A stretch of 18,668 nt of DNA from CAZAJS01 sp964485635 (GCA_964485635.1 CAZAJS010000018.1:1-18668), one strand, 5' to 3'; positions 1 through 7,608 are shown, counted from the stretch's first letter. The notes: generated by a model not told the origin, from the sequence alone. Numbers and translations: made by a program.

Positions 1-1523
1 GCTCACCAAGTATCACCAAAGATGGCGTGTCTGTGGCCAAAGAAATTGAATTAGAAGACAAATATGAAAACATGGGCGCCCAGATGGTTAAAGAAGTTGC
101 TTCAAAAACCGCTGATTTAGCAGGTGATGGCACAACGACTGCGACGGTCTTAGCCCAAAGTGTTTTAACAGAAGGTCTTAAATCCGTTGCTGCCGGCATG
201 AATCCAATGGATTTAAAACGTGGAATTGATAAGGCGATGAAAGAAGCGGTAAAAGCACTAAAAAGCCTTTCATCAAACTGTGAAGATCGTAAAGCGATTG
301 AGCAGGTAGGGACCATTTCAGCAAATTCAGATCACAATGTTGGTGAAATGATTGCTGAGGCAATGGATAAAGTGGGCAAAGAAGGGGTCATCACTGTTGA
401 AGAAGGCAAAAGCTTTGAAGATGAGCTGGATGTCGTTGAAGGCATGCAGTTTGATCGTGGCTATCAATCACCATATTTTGCCACGGACCAAGAAAGCATG
501 ACGACTGAGTTTGAAAACCCATATGTTTTATTGATTGATAAAAAAGTCTCTAATATCCGTGATTTAGTGCCAACGCTAGAAAGTGTCACGAAATCAGGCA
601 ATCCATTGCTCATTATTTCTGAAGAAGTAGAAGGTGAAGCTTTAACGACCCTTGTATTAAACAGCTTGCGAGGCACTATCAAGGTAGCAGCCGTTAAAGC
701 GCCTGGTTTTGGTGATCGTCGCAAAGCCATGATGGAAGATATTGCGATTTTAACGGGTGCAACAGTCATTTCAGAAGAAGTTGGTTTGACATTAGAAGAT
801 GTCAAACTTGAGCATCTTGGTTCAGCTGGGCGTGCACGTATCACAAAAGATGATACAACCATTATTAGCGGAAATGGTGATCAAGCAGCTATTGAGCAAC
901 GTGTCGAAACCATTCGCAAACAAATTGAAGCAGCAAGTTCTGACTATGATCGAGAAAAACTTCAAGAACGTGTTGCTAAACTAGCTGGTGGTGTTGGCGT
1001 TATCCGTGTTGGTGCTTTGTCAGAAGTAGAAATGAAAGAAAAGAAAGCACGCGTGGAAGATGCGTTAAGTGCCACACGTGCAGCTGTTGAAGAAGGTGTT
1101 GTGCCCGGTGGTGGTGTTGCATTATTGCGGGCGCAAAAAGCTATTGAAACCTTAAAAGGTGACAATGAAGACCAAAATCATGGGATTGCTTTATTGCGTC
1201 GAGCTATGGAAGCTCCATTACGTCAAATTGTGACGAATGCTGGTGGTGAACCATCTGTAGTCGTCAATGAGGTGAGAGCTGGCAGTGGTAATTATGGTTA
1301 TAATGCCGCCACAGGTGAATATGGCGATATGCTTGAGATGGGAATTATTGACCCAACAAAAGTAACGCGTTCTGCAATCCAACATGCAGCTTCTGTTGCT
1401 GGTTTGATGATCACCACTGAGGCAATGGTTGCTGAAATTAAACAAGATAATGATGACCAATCAGGTGCTGCTGCAGGTATGGGCGGCATGGGTGGTATGG
1501 GCGGTATGGGCGGTATGATGTAA
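1..1523 (+). CDS. groEL: Chaperonin GroEL (Hsp60), 5'-truncated by the window edge
   Basis: ATP-driven cytosolic folding chaperone that works as a double heptameric ring with GroES. The reading frame runs open to the window start (first full codon at 3). Matching to E. coli GroEL puts that codon near residue 46, so about 45 N-terminal residues lie outside. The ATP-site residues known from E. coli are visible: Asp52 in TKDGVSV, Asp87 in GDGTTTATV, and Asp398 in VEDALSATRAA. The apical and intermediate domains are intact, and the protein ends in the typical Gly-Gly-Met repeat tail. Full length would be about 551 residues, normal for the family. The GTG codon at 27 is an internal valine and not a start. 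groES would normally lie just upstream, out of view. A terminator follows, so groEL ends its operon. Identity is essentially certain. Confidence 0.98.
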   Translation, partial: SPSITKDGVSVAKEIELEDKYENMGAQMVKEVASKTADLAGDGTTTATVLAQSVLTEGLKSVAAGMNPMDLKRGIDKAMKEAVKALKSLSSNCEDRKAIEQVGTISANSDHNVGEMIAEAMDKVGKEGVITVEEGKSFEDELDVVEGMQFDRGYQSPYFATDQESMTTEFENPYVLLIDKKVSNIRDLVPTLESVTKSGNPLLIISEEVEGEALTTLVLNSLRGTIKVAAVKAPGFGDRRKAMMEDIAILTGATVISEEVGLTLEDVKLEHLGSAGRARITKDDTTIISGNGDQAAIEQRVETIRKQIEAASSDYDREKLQERVAKLAGGVGVIRVGALSEVEMKEKKARVEDALSATRAAVEEGVVPGGGVALLRAQKAIETLKGDNEDQNHGIALLRRAMEAPLRQIVTNAGGEPSVVVNEVRAGSGNYGYNAATGEYGDMLEMGIIDPTKVTRSAIQHAASVAGLMITTEAMVAEIKQDNDDQSGAAAGMGGMGGMGGMGGMM

Positions 1524-1572
1524 TCCCCTAGACGCTTATTAACGCCATTATTTAAAAGACTGAATTAATTAC

Positions 1573-1601
1573 AAAAAGCCAGCATTTTTGCTGGCTTTTT
1601 T
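1573..1601 (+). terminator. Rho-independent terminator after groEL
   Basis: A perfect 12-bp stem (1573-1584 with 1589-1600) has a 4-nt T loop and a GC-containing core GCCAGC/GCTGGC. The A-rich left arm pairs with the T run that ends it. It lies 50 bp after the groEL stop, so it closes the groES-groEL operon and insulates the LPMO gene. The A-rich 5' arm gives it some symmetry, so it could also act weakly on the other strand. Confidence 0.9.
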
Positions 1602-1665
1602 ATGTATTAAAATATTTCATTAAATAAATTTTATGCTTTTATCAACATTTTCTTAATGCTTAAGG

Positions 1666-1694
1666 TTGTATTGTCTGGTTTAATATTGTACAAT
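1666..1694 (+). promoter_or_regulatory. Putative sigma-70-type promoter of the LPMO gene
   Basis: A -35-like TTGTAT (1666-1671) and a -10-like TACAAT (1689-1694) are separated by exactly 17 bp in an AT-rich gap after the groEL terminator. The predicted start near 1701 gives a leader of about 37 nt. That leader carries a GGAG ribosome site at 1729-1732, five bases before the ATG at 1738. Prediction is by eye from consensus only. No operator was recognised. Confidence 0.45.
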
Positions 1695-1737
1695 CTTTCA
1701 TTAAAGAATAACAATCCAAGTCTAAATCGGAGTTTTA

Positions 1738-3573
1738 ATGAAAAAAAGAACAATTAACCTTATTTCAGCCATTGTATTGACAGCAACCACGACAAGTAGT
1801 GTTGCATGGGCACATGGCGCATTATCCTATCCACAAGCACGCCAATGGCGTTGTTCATCAGGTGCTTCACCCAATAAGAGTACACCTTGGAATGGGGGTG
1901 ATGATCCCATTTGTAAAGCTCTTGCAGCAGATGGTAAACAGCGAGTTTTCACGGATTGGAGTGGTGTTAATCAAGGGGGTGCTGGAGGGCATTCAAGCAA
2001 TCCAAGTTATAAAAAAGATCCCTTAGGTGCACATAAAACAGCAATTGGAAAAAATAATCCAATTTGTGGTGCTGGAAAAGGGGGAGCTTGGAATGCATTG
2101 AATGATCCTAAATATCATTGGGAAGATTATGCAACCAAAATCCAACCGGGAAATCAAGAATTTACATATGTTGTTACAGCGCCTCATAACACCTATCCGA
2201 ATGGGTATGTTGATGTTTATATTACGAAAGATAGTTGGCAACCAGGAACGCCTGTCCATTTTTCTGATTTAGACCCTAAACCAATTTGTCATTATGTCCC
2301 AGATGGCAGAACATCCCCACTACAAACCGGGGAGGAAAAAGATGGTACACGAAGTAAGTTTGAGTCGTTTAAATGCCATATTCCCGAAAATAAACGTGGT
2401 GGCCATGTTTTATTTACTGTATGGCAACGCAATGATAGTGCAGAAGCCTTTTATTCTTGTAGTGATGTAGATATTGACAACGGTCAGCCTGTTGAAAGCC
2501 ATTGGGATCAATTGGTCAATGATGCGGGGAATACAGGGTTGCCAACCTATACAAATTTGCAAGATGGCGATACCATCAAATTTGTGACTGAAAATAAGAA
2601 AGAGCAAGACAAAGCAACAGCTCAAGTAGTCATTTCTCATGAAAATATGGATACGTGGCAGTATAATATTGCTAATCAGATTAATAATGAAAATGCGTTG
2701 AATAGTGCAATTAAAATTGGCCATTTGAGTCGCGATAAGCAACATGTCGTACCGGCGAAAGATGACCAGAATGACGTTTATATTTCACAAGAGGTTACAA
2801 ATCCCAATAACTATACGTGGTCTATTACACACGAGCATGCAAAACCAGAGCCTGAGTCTAATTCTTGGAAGGCATTAAATGGTAGTGGTCGTAGTGATAA
2901 TGCATTATATGACATTCCAGGGCTTAAAATTGGAGATCAGCTAGTTTTCCGATTATTTGATAATAGTGAAAATTTACGGACAGGTATTTTAGCAGGCAAC
3001 CAAGATGCAGATTCTGTTAAAATCACATTAACTGAGCAAAATATTGGTCATTGGAAATATGCATTAGCTAAAGCTTTTGATCAAACAGCATCAAAGAAAG
3101 GGATTATTCAAATTGGGGCGTTAGATAAAGCATCAGATTCAGTCGACCCAACACGATCTGATGACAATCGTGTGTATATCCAAAAGCAAGCCGCGGAAAA
3201 GCGTGGTGTCAATTATTCTTGGATTATTGATGTGCATAGCTCTCCAGATCCGATTCCACAACCAAGTCAGTGGAATAATAGTAAAAGCTATCAGTTTGGT
3301 GACTTTGTCACGTATCAAGGTCAAGCTTATTATTGTCTCGTTGCGAATCAAGGCTTAACACCAGATCAAAATTTAGAATGGTTACCAGTCAATCTTGACC
3401 AGACTAGTCAATGGCAACAAGATAAGTCATACGCAAAAGGTGATGTAGTCTACCAACAACATGATGATAAAAAGGTTCATTATATTGCTGTATTTGATCA
3501 GTCAGGTCGTAATCCAGAGGGCGATATTGATGGTCGTTTAGCATGGTCCAAAGCCCATTTTTCAAATGAGTAA
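1738..3573 (+). CDS. Secreted AA10 lytic polysaccharide monooxygenase, GbpA-like, with chitin-binding modules
   Basis: Copper monooxygenase predicted to cleave crystalline polysaccharide, most likely chitin, outside the cell. Residues 1-25 form a signal peptide ending AWA. Cleavage exposes His26, which with His150 (motif TAPH, preceded by Ala148) forms the copper 'histidine brace'. Phe238 in AFYSC fits the axial aromatic. The AA10 domain spans about 26-250 and has six cysteines (39, 59, 110, 184, 213, 241), enough for three disulfides. Then come two tandem copies of a GbpA-domain-2-like module (about 270-367 and 392-500), whose WxY, VYI and Y-S/T-W landmarks line up. Two CBM5/12-like segments end the protein (about 511-550 and 559-604), rich in conserved Trp/Tyr. 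At 611 residues it is longer than Vibrio GbpA (about 485), consistent with the duplicated modules. Family GbpA proteins leave by type II secretion; that route is assumed here. Cellulose as substrate cannot be excluded. Confidence 0.9.
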   Translation: MKKRTINLISAIVLTATTTSSVAWAHGALSYPQARQWRCSSGASPNKSTPWNGGDDPICKALAADGKQRVFTDWSGVNQGGAGGHSSNPSYKKDPLGAHKTAIGKNNPICGAGKGGAWNALNDPKYHWEDYATKIQPGNQEFTYVVTAPHNTYPNGYVDVYITKDSWQPGTPVHFSDLDPKPICHYVPDGRTSPLQTGEEKDGTRSKFESFKCHIPENKRGGHVLFTVWQRNDSAEAFYSCSDVDIDNGQPVESHWDQLVNDAGNTGLPTYTNLQDGDTIKFVTENKKEQDKATAQVVISHENMDTWQYNIANQINNENALNSAIKIGHLSRDKQHVVPAKDDQNDVYISQEVTNPNNYTWSITHEHAKPEPESNSWKALNGSGRSDNALYDIPGLKIGDQLVFRLFDNSENLRTGILAGNQDADSVKITLTEQNIGHWKYALAKAFDQTASKKGIIQIGALDKASDSVDPTRSDDNRVYIQKQAAEKRGVNYSWIIDVHSSPDPIPQPSQWNNSKSYQFGDFVTYQGQAYYCLVANQGLTPDQNLEWLPVNLDQTSQWQQDKSYAKGDVVYQQHDDKKVHYIAVFDQSGRNPEGDIDGRLAWSKAHFSNE

Positions 3574-3639
3574 TCAAGCTGTGCTATATATTAATGACAA
3601 TGACCATAAAAGAATATTAAAAAGTTAATAGGTGAAATT

Positions 3640-4359
3640 ATGAAAAAGAAAATAGCTTTTCTAGTTTGTTCAACTTTGTTATTAGCTGCTTGTAATGACA
3701 GTAGTGATGATGCAAGTAGTCCTGGTGAATCAAAAGCAAAACTCAGTGGCATTACTGAGCAGGTTGACAAAAATGAAGTACAAAAAGGTGATAAGGAGAC
3801 TGTGGAAGTAGATGCGGCGATTAATGATTCAAATAGTGATGTGCAACATATGGCTTTTGGTGCCTCACAAAATGGACCGAAAAAACATTTCACATTAACG
3901 CTACATAGTAATGATGATAACCTGTTTTACACTCAAGATGGTAAGACTTGTGATGTTTATCAAGGACATACGCATTGCCAGTTTAATATTTATGTACCAG
4001 ACAATGACGACCTTGGTAAAAAAGAATTATGGGTAACGGGTAGTGATATTGAATCCAATCATGACTTTTTTAGTGTTGTGAAGCACTTGCATCCGCAATC
4101 AGAAAAAATGACATTTAAAGTATCAGGTTTACCAAAAGGTCAAAAAGTTGTAATTAAAGCAGCGAATTCAGCCAGTGCTGAAAAAAGCATTAAAATGGAT
4201 AATGGTGAAAAAACCATAAAGATGTCGGATGAAGGTCATTTAAGCCAAGCACGTTGGCATATTGCTGCTGAACGTGTTGATGGTCATCTACCCAAAGTAA
4301 CGCCAAGATTTGTTATCACAGGTAAAAAAGATCAACAAACAATCAATATTCAGTACTAA
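3640..4359 (+). CDS. Putative outer-membrane lipoprotein of unknown function
   Basis: A 239-residue protein that I do not recognise. The N-terminus is a clear lipoprotein signal: basic MKKK, a hydrophobic stretch, and lipobox LAAC with Cys18 as the lipidated residue. Asn and Asp at +2/+3 mean there is no Asp at +2, so outer-membrane sorting is more likely than inner-membrane retention. A polar Ser/Asp-rich linker (about 19-60) is followed by a beta-rich, Lys/Asp-rich region. Two further cysteines, 104 and 113, flank a short loop containing His110 and His112, suggesting a disulfide or a metal site. The C-terminal part (about 150-239) alternates strands like a small Ig/beta-sandwich fold; this is only an impression. 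An AGGTGA ribosome site lies four bases before the ATG. It starts 66 bp after the LPMO gene with no visible terminator between, so co-transcription is plausible. No function is assigned. Confidence 0.8.
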   Translation: MKKKIAFLVCSTLLLAACNDSSDDASSPGESKAKLSGITEQVDKNEVQKGDKETVEVDAAINDSNSDVQHMAFGASQNGPKKHFTLTLHSNDDNLFYTQDGKTCDVYQGHTHCQFNIYVPDNDDLGKKELWVTGSDIESNHDFFSVVKHLHPQSEKMTFKVSGLPKGQKVVIKAANSASAEKSIKMDNGEKTIKMSDEGHLSQARWHIAAERVDGHLPKVTPRFVITGKKDQQTINIQY

Positions 4360-4448
4360 ACCAACATTTAAATAATATCCTCAAGACTGGTTAGACCGAT
4401 TAATGAAAATTAACTAGTTCAATTGAAATGATAGGAGACTAGCAATCA

Positions 4449-5132
4449 ATGAAAAAAATTTATATGGCTGCGACATTAATTGGCATGCTTGCTGGGACAG
4501 GAAGTGCTGTTGCGCATCCTGAAGGGCAAGTTTGTGATATGCATGCATTTACTTTTTATAATGCTTATCTAGCATTACATAATCAAAAAACAGTGAAAAC
4601 AGTTGATCAGGCTCCCGTCATTGGGGATCAATCATCTGGGATTACAATTTTACAGTTTTGTGATTTGACACAAAAGCAATGCCGTGAAAATTATCAAATC
4701 ACGCAACAAGTGCTGTCAGACAATACCGATGCGCATGCTGTATTTCACTATTTTGCCGGTCAGGATGATCAGCAGACTAAAGTGGGTCAATATTTATATG
4801 AAATGTCAATCGTTGCTTACTTAACGGGTGGGCAGTCAAATTATCAAGATTTTTTAACAGCAACATTACACGCTGAAATTCCCAAATCAAAAGATCAAGT
4901 TGACGAACTTGCTCAATCCATTGGCTTGTCTGAAAAACAGATCAAAGATAATTGGGCAGCGGCAGAAAAACAAATGGCGACTGATGCATCTTTAGCAAAA
5001 ACATTAAAATTAAGAAAAGCCCCATCTGTTTTTGTTATGCCAACAAAGAAGGCTGAAGAAGGACAAATTTTCTTTTCTGAATATCAGCAAGTGCCGGGGT
5101 ATATTTATCAACGAGCAATCTCGCGGATATAA
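4449..5132 (+). CDS. Exported DsbA/Com1-like thioredoxin-fold protein with degenerate CxxC
   Basis: A 227-residue exported protein resembling DsbA-family (Com1-type) thiol oxidoreductases. The signal peptide appears to end AVA at 20-22, so the mature protein would begin at His23. After a beta strand (about 65-70) the expected F-x-D-x-x-C-x-x-C motif reads FCDLTQKQC. The nucleophilic cysteine position is Gln75 and only the second cysteine (Cys78) remains. An extra Cys71 sits before the Asp, and Cys29 is near the N-terminus. The helical insert (about 105-180) is followed by APSVFV, where Pro192 is the family cis-proline. An AGGAGA ribosome site lies ten bases before the ATG. It is third in a row with the LPMO and lipoprotein genes (89-bp gap), all exported. 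Ordinary disulfide-oxidase activity is doubtful; isomerase, chaperone or metal-handling roles are possible. Fold assignment is fairly confident, function is not. Confidence 0.72.
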   Translation: MKKIYMAATLIGMLAGTGSAVAHPEGQVCDMHAFTFYNAYLALHNQKTVKTVDQAPVIGDQSSGITILQFCDLTQKQCRENYQITQQVLSDNTDAHAVFHYFAGQDDQQTKVGQYLYEMSIVAYLTGGQSNYQDFLTATLHAEIPKSKDQVDELAQSIGLSEKQIKDNWAAAEKQMATDASLAKTLKLRKAPSVFVMPTKKAEEGQIFFSEYQQVPGYIYQRAISRI

Positions 5133-5259
5133 AATCTGATATGAAAGTTTATTTTTTCTATTCACCTTTTCAGTAATGAAGTGCAATCGTTGAAGGGGTG
5201 TTTAAACTAAATTTCATGATTGTTAATAAAATGTGGGTTTTGACTTAGCTTAATCTGCA

Positions 5260-7452
5260 TTATAAGGTATCAATTGGATCAATATCGATGACTAATTTAG
5301 CTTTAGGAAAGGCGCGTTGCTGATAAATTAATGAATAAGCAACTTGAGCAGCTTGATTGATGGTGCGCCGATATCGGCTTGTCAGTAAAAGTACATGACG
5401 ATATCGACCTGCCAATTTATGGTGTAAGGCCGCCAGTGGATCGGTCATGAATAAATCATCCCAACCATAAGTATTTAATATTTGTTGAAGTTTTGTTAAT
5501 GCATTTAAGCCAATATCAGGGTGGTTGGCCTCAGCTTGAATTTGGCATTGAGCAGTAAAAGGCGGATAGTCTAAACAGCGTCTTTTTTGTAGTAATTCAT
5601 CAAGAAAACAAGTGTAAGACTGTTTAAGCATCTTTTGTAAAACAGGATGATCAGATTGGTAAGTTTGTAAATAAATTTGCCCTTCCATCGATTCTGATCG
5701 ACCGGCGCGACCACTGACCTGAGTAATCAATTGTGCGGTATTTTCTAAGGCACGAAAATCTTGGCTATAAAACCCTGCATCAGCATTAATGATTCCAACA
5801 AGGCCTATTTGGTCGAAATGGTGGCCCTTTGATACCATTTGCGTTCCAATAATAATATCAGCCGAGTGATCAGCAATTTGTTCAAGTGTTGTTTGTAATG
5901 TGCCTTTGCGTGCTGTTGCGGTTCGATCAAGCCGAACCACTTGATGGTCAGGAAACGTTTGTGTTAAAAATCGCTCTATTTTTTCAGTACCAGTCCCAAA
6001 GACATCGAGTGATTCACTATGACATTCTGGACACTGAATCATCACATTAATACTTGTATGGCAAAAATGACAGGCTAAATATTGATAAGGCTTAACATGC
6101 ATGGTATAGGGTTTTTCACAGCGCTGACAAGTCGCACACCAACCACAATTTGGGCAAATCAAACTGCGTGCAAACCCTCGTCGATTAATAAAAATTAATA
6201 CCTGATGATTAGCTTCAAGATGGCGTGTAATGGCTTGTTGTAATGGGAAACTAATCCCGCAATTAGGCCGATTTTTCGTTAAATCAATACAATAATAATG
6301 ATTTAATGTCTGATTGGCGCGTGGCATAAGGGTTAATTGTGTGAATTTGCCTTGTTGTGCCTGATAGTAACTTTCTAATGAAGGCGTTGCACTTCCTAAA
6401 ATAATTGGGATTGATCTTTTTTTTGCCTGGACAAGGGCCACATCGCGTGCATGGTAACGTGGGGCATGAGCTTGTTTAAAGGCGTGATCATGCTCTTCAT
6501 CAATAATAATTAGCCCTAATTTAGCAAATGAAAAAAATAAGCCACTGCGCGTTGCAATCAGAATATCAACGTGACCTTGTTGGACTGCAAACCACGTATC
6601 AAGCTTTTCTTGAGGCGTGATTTGGGAGTGAACCATTGCGATTGTGGAATTATTAAAACGTTGTTGAAAACGTTGAGCCGTTTGTGGAATTAAATTAATT
6701 TCAGGAACTAATACAAGCACTTGAGTTGCATTCGCGACATGTAAAGCCACAATTTGCAAATAAACTTCGGTTTTACCACTATTCGTTGGACCAAACAGTA
6801 AAAAAGGAGCAAACCCTTTAGCATTTTCAATGGTTTCAATGGCATTTTTTTGACTGTCCGTTAGCTTGATAGGGCTTAGTTGAGCCTGATCTAAAGGTGG
6901 TTTTACAAGTTGATAATCGACTTGATGCGTGCTGGCGACATACCCTTTTTTAACTAAACGGTTAAGCGTATCACGTTGGTATTGAGCTTGTTTTAATGTT
7001 TGATAGCGGCAGGGGCCATGTTGCTTTAAATAACTATAGGCGGCCTTTTGTTGTTTAGCTTGTTGCGTGAAAGAGGCTTTTTGTTCTGTGACGTGATACC
7101 AACTGGCTTGGCTGACATTCGCATGTTGATCTGTCAATAATTTTTGTGGTAAAGCGGCTTTAAGAACATCAAATAAATGGCAGTGATAATAGCGGCCGAC
7201 CCATAGAATAATTTCAAATGTTACCGGTGTTAAAAGGGGTGTTGTATCAATTCGTTCAATAATCGGTTTAACTTTTTGTGCAGTGTATTGACTTGAAGGT
7301 GTTGTGCTTATGACAAATCCAATAACATGTTTATTACGCAGTGGGACAATTACACGACAAAATCGCAAGGGGTCTTGATCACCAAAATGGGGGGGTATTT
7401 GATAATCAAGACCCGTGCGAAAAGGGCCGGGTACGGCCACTTGAACAATCAT
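5260..7452 (-). CDS. priA: Primosomal protein N', replication-restart helicase PriA
   Basis: 3'-to-5' superfamily-2 DNA helicase that recognises stalled or repaired forks and starts reloading of the replicative helicase. At 730 residues it nearly equals E. coli PriA (732). An N-terminal DNA-binding domain (about 1-195) precedes Walker A GPTNSGKT (221-228), Walker B DEEH (318-321), and motif GSATPS (353-358). The zinc-binding insert contains cysteines 433, 436, 439, 442, 445, 461, 464, 474 and 477, one more than the eight usual. The C-terminal helicase lobe shows GTQM..KGHHF and the arginine-finger motif QVSGRAGR. It is convergent with the DsbA-like gene, and no convincing hairpin terminator was seen in the 127-bp gap between them. 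The ATG at 7452 gives the standard MIVQVAVPGP start, but no Shine-Dalgarno lies at a normal distance. The ffs gene lies just upstream on the same strand. Confidence 0.97.
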   Translation of the reverse strand: MIVQVAVPGPFRTGLDYQIPPHFGDQDPLRFCRVIVPLRNKHVIGFVISTTPSSQYTAQKVKPIIERIDTTPLLTPVTFEIILWVGRYYHCHLFDVLKAALPQKLLTDQHANVSQASWYHVTEQKASFTQQAKQQKAAYSYLKQHGPCRYQTLKQAQYQRDTLNRLVKKGYVASTHQVDYQLVKPPLDQAQLSPIKLTDSQKNAIETIENAKGFAPFLLFGPTNSGKTEVYLQIVALHVANATQVLVLVPEINLIPQTAQRFQQRFNNSTIAMVHSQITPQEKLDTWFAVQQGHVDILIATRSGLFFSFAKLGLIIIDEEHDHAFKQAHAPRYHARDVALVQAKKRSIPIILGSATPSLESYYQAQQGKFTQLTLMPRANQTLNHYYCIDLTKNRPNCGISFPLQQAITRHLEANHQVLIFINRRGFARSLICPNCGWCATCQRCEKPYTMHVKPYQYLACHFCHTSINVMIQCPECHSESLDVFGTGTEKIERFLTQTFPDHQVVRLDRTATARKGTLQTTLEQIADHSADIIIGTQMVSKGHHFDQIGLVGIINADAGFYSQDFRALENTAQLITQVSGRAGRSESMEGQIYLQTYQSDHPVLQKMLKQSYTCFLDELLQKRRCLDYPPFTAQCQIQAEANHPDIGLNALTKLQQILNTYGWDDLFMTDPLAALHHKLAGRYRHVLLLTSRYRRTINQAAQVAYSLIYQQRAFPKAKLVIDIDPIDTL

Positions 7453-7463
7453 AAATAAAGTGA

Positions 7464-7469
7464 ATTATA
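7464..7469 (-). promoter_or_regulatory. Perfect -10 hexamer upstream of priA
   Basis: On the minus strand a consensus TATAAT occupies 7469-7464, only 12 bases upstream of the priA ATG. No good -35 is found at 16-18 bp; the best candidates are TCTTCC-like and overlap the 3' end of ffs. If used, transcription would start about 5 nt before the start codon, giving a nearly leaderless mRNA. It may instead be a chance match in AT-rich DNA, with priA read through from ffs. Confidence 0.3.
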
Positions 7470-7491
7470 ACCTTTTACTAGCGTTTGGAAG

Positions 7492-7593
7492 ACTGACTTA
7501 GCCACATCCCGGCACACGAATCAGTCACTACCGCTGCTTCCTTCCGGATCTGACGGGGTTTGTGACCTATCATTGCGAGAGGACCAAGCCAGC
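7492..7593 (-). ncRNA. ffs: 4.5S RNA, the signal recognition particle RNA
   Basis: The RNA scaffold that binds Ffh and targets nascent membrane proteins to FtsY. On the minus strand the diagnostic core is present: CCGGAAGGAAGCAGC at the tip of the hairpin, followed by GTGTGCCGGGATGT as in E. coli 4.5S RNA. The two ends pair over a long stem: 7592-7582 on the 5' side with 7493-7503 on the 3' side, with several G-U pairs. This sets a length of about 102 nt, close to the 114 nt of E. coli. Exact ends are estimated from pairing and may be a few bases off. It is the short bacterial type without an Alu domain. It sits between priA (same strand, downstream) and aceE (divergent). Confidence 0.93.
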
Positions 7594-7608
7594 AAGAATA
7601 ATTCTTGC
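7592..7608. repeat. 17-bp perfect palindrome over the ffs promoter -10 and start site
   Basis: GCAAGAAT, one central A, then ATTCTTGC: 8-bp arms with no mismatch. It covers the predicted -10 and +1 of ffs. It is not followed by a T run, so it is not a simple terminator. It could be an operator or a coincidence. Confidence 0.6.

Noticed and set aside
27..29. GTG start giving a 498-residue GroEL
   Set aside because: It is an internal valine of KDGVSVA; the frame is open to the window edge and conserved residues precede it.
464..862. 132-codon open frame antisense to groEL
   Set aside because: A shadow of the conserved groEL codons, with no ribosome site and no recognisable protein features.
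1481..1520. Short tandem repeat at the groEL 3' end
   Set aside because: It encodes the normal Gly-Gly-Met tail of GroEL.
1738..5132. Recent mobile island carrying the LPMO cluster
   Set aside because: No integrase, insertion sequence, tRNA gene or flanking repeats, and base composition looks like the neighbours by eye.
5133..5259. Possible bidirectional terminator between the DsbA-like gene and priA
   Set aside because: Only weak, AT-rich pairings were seen; no GC stem with a T run on either strand.
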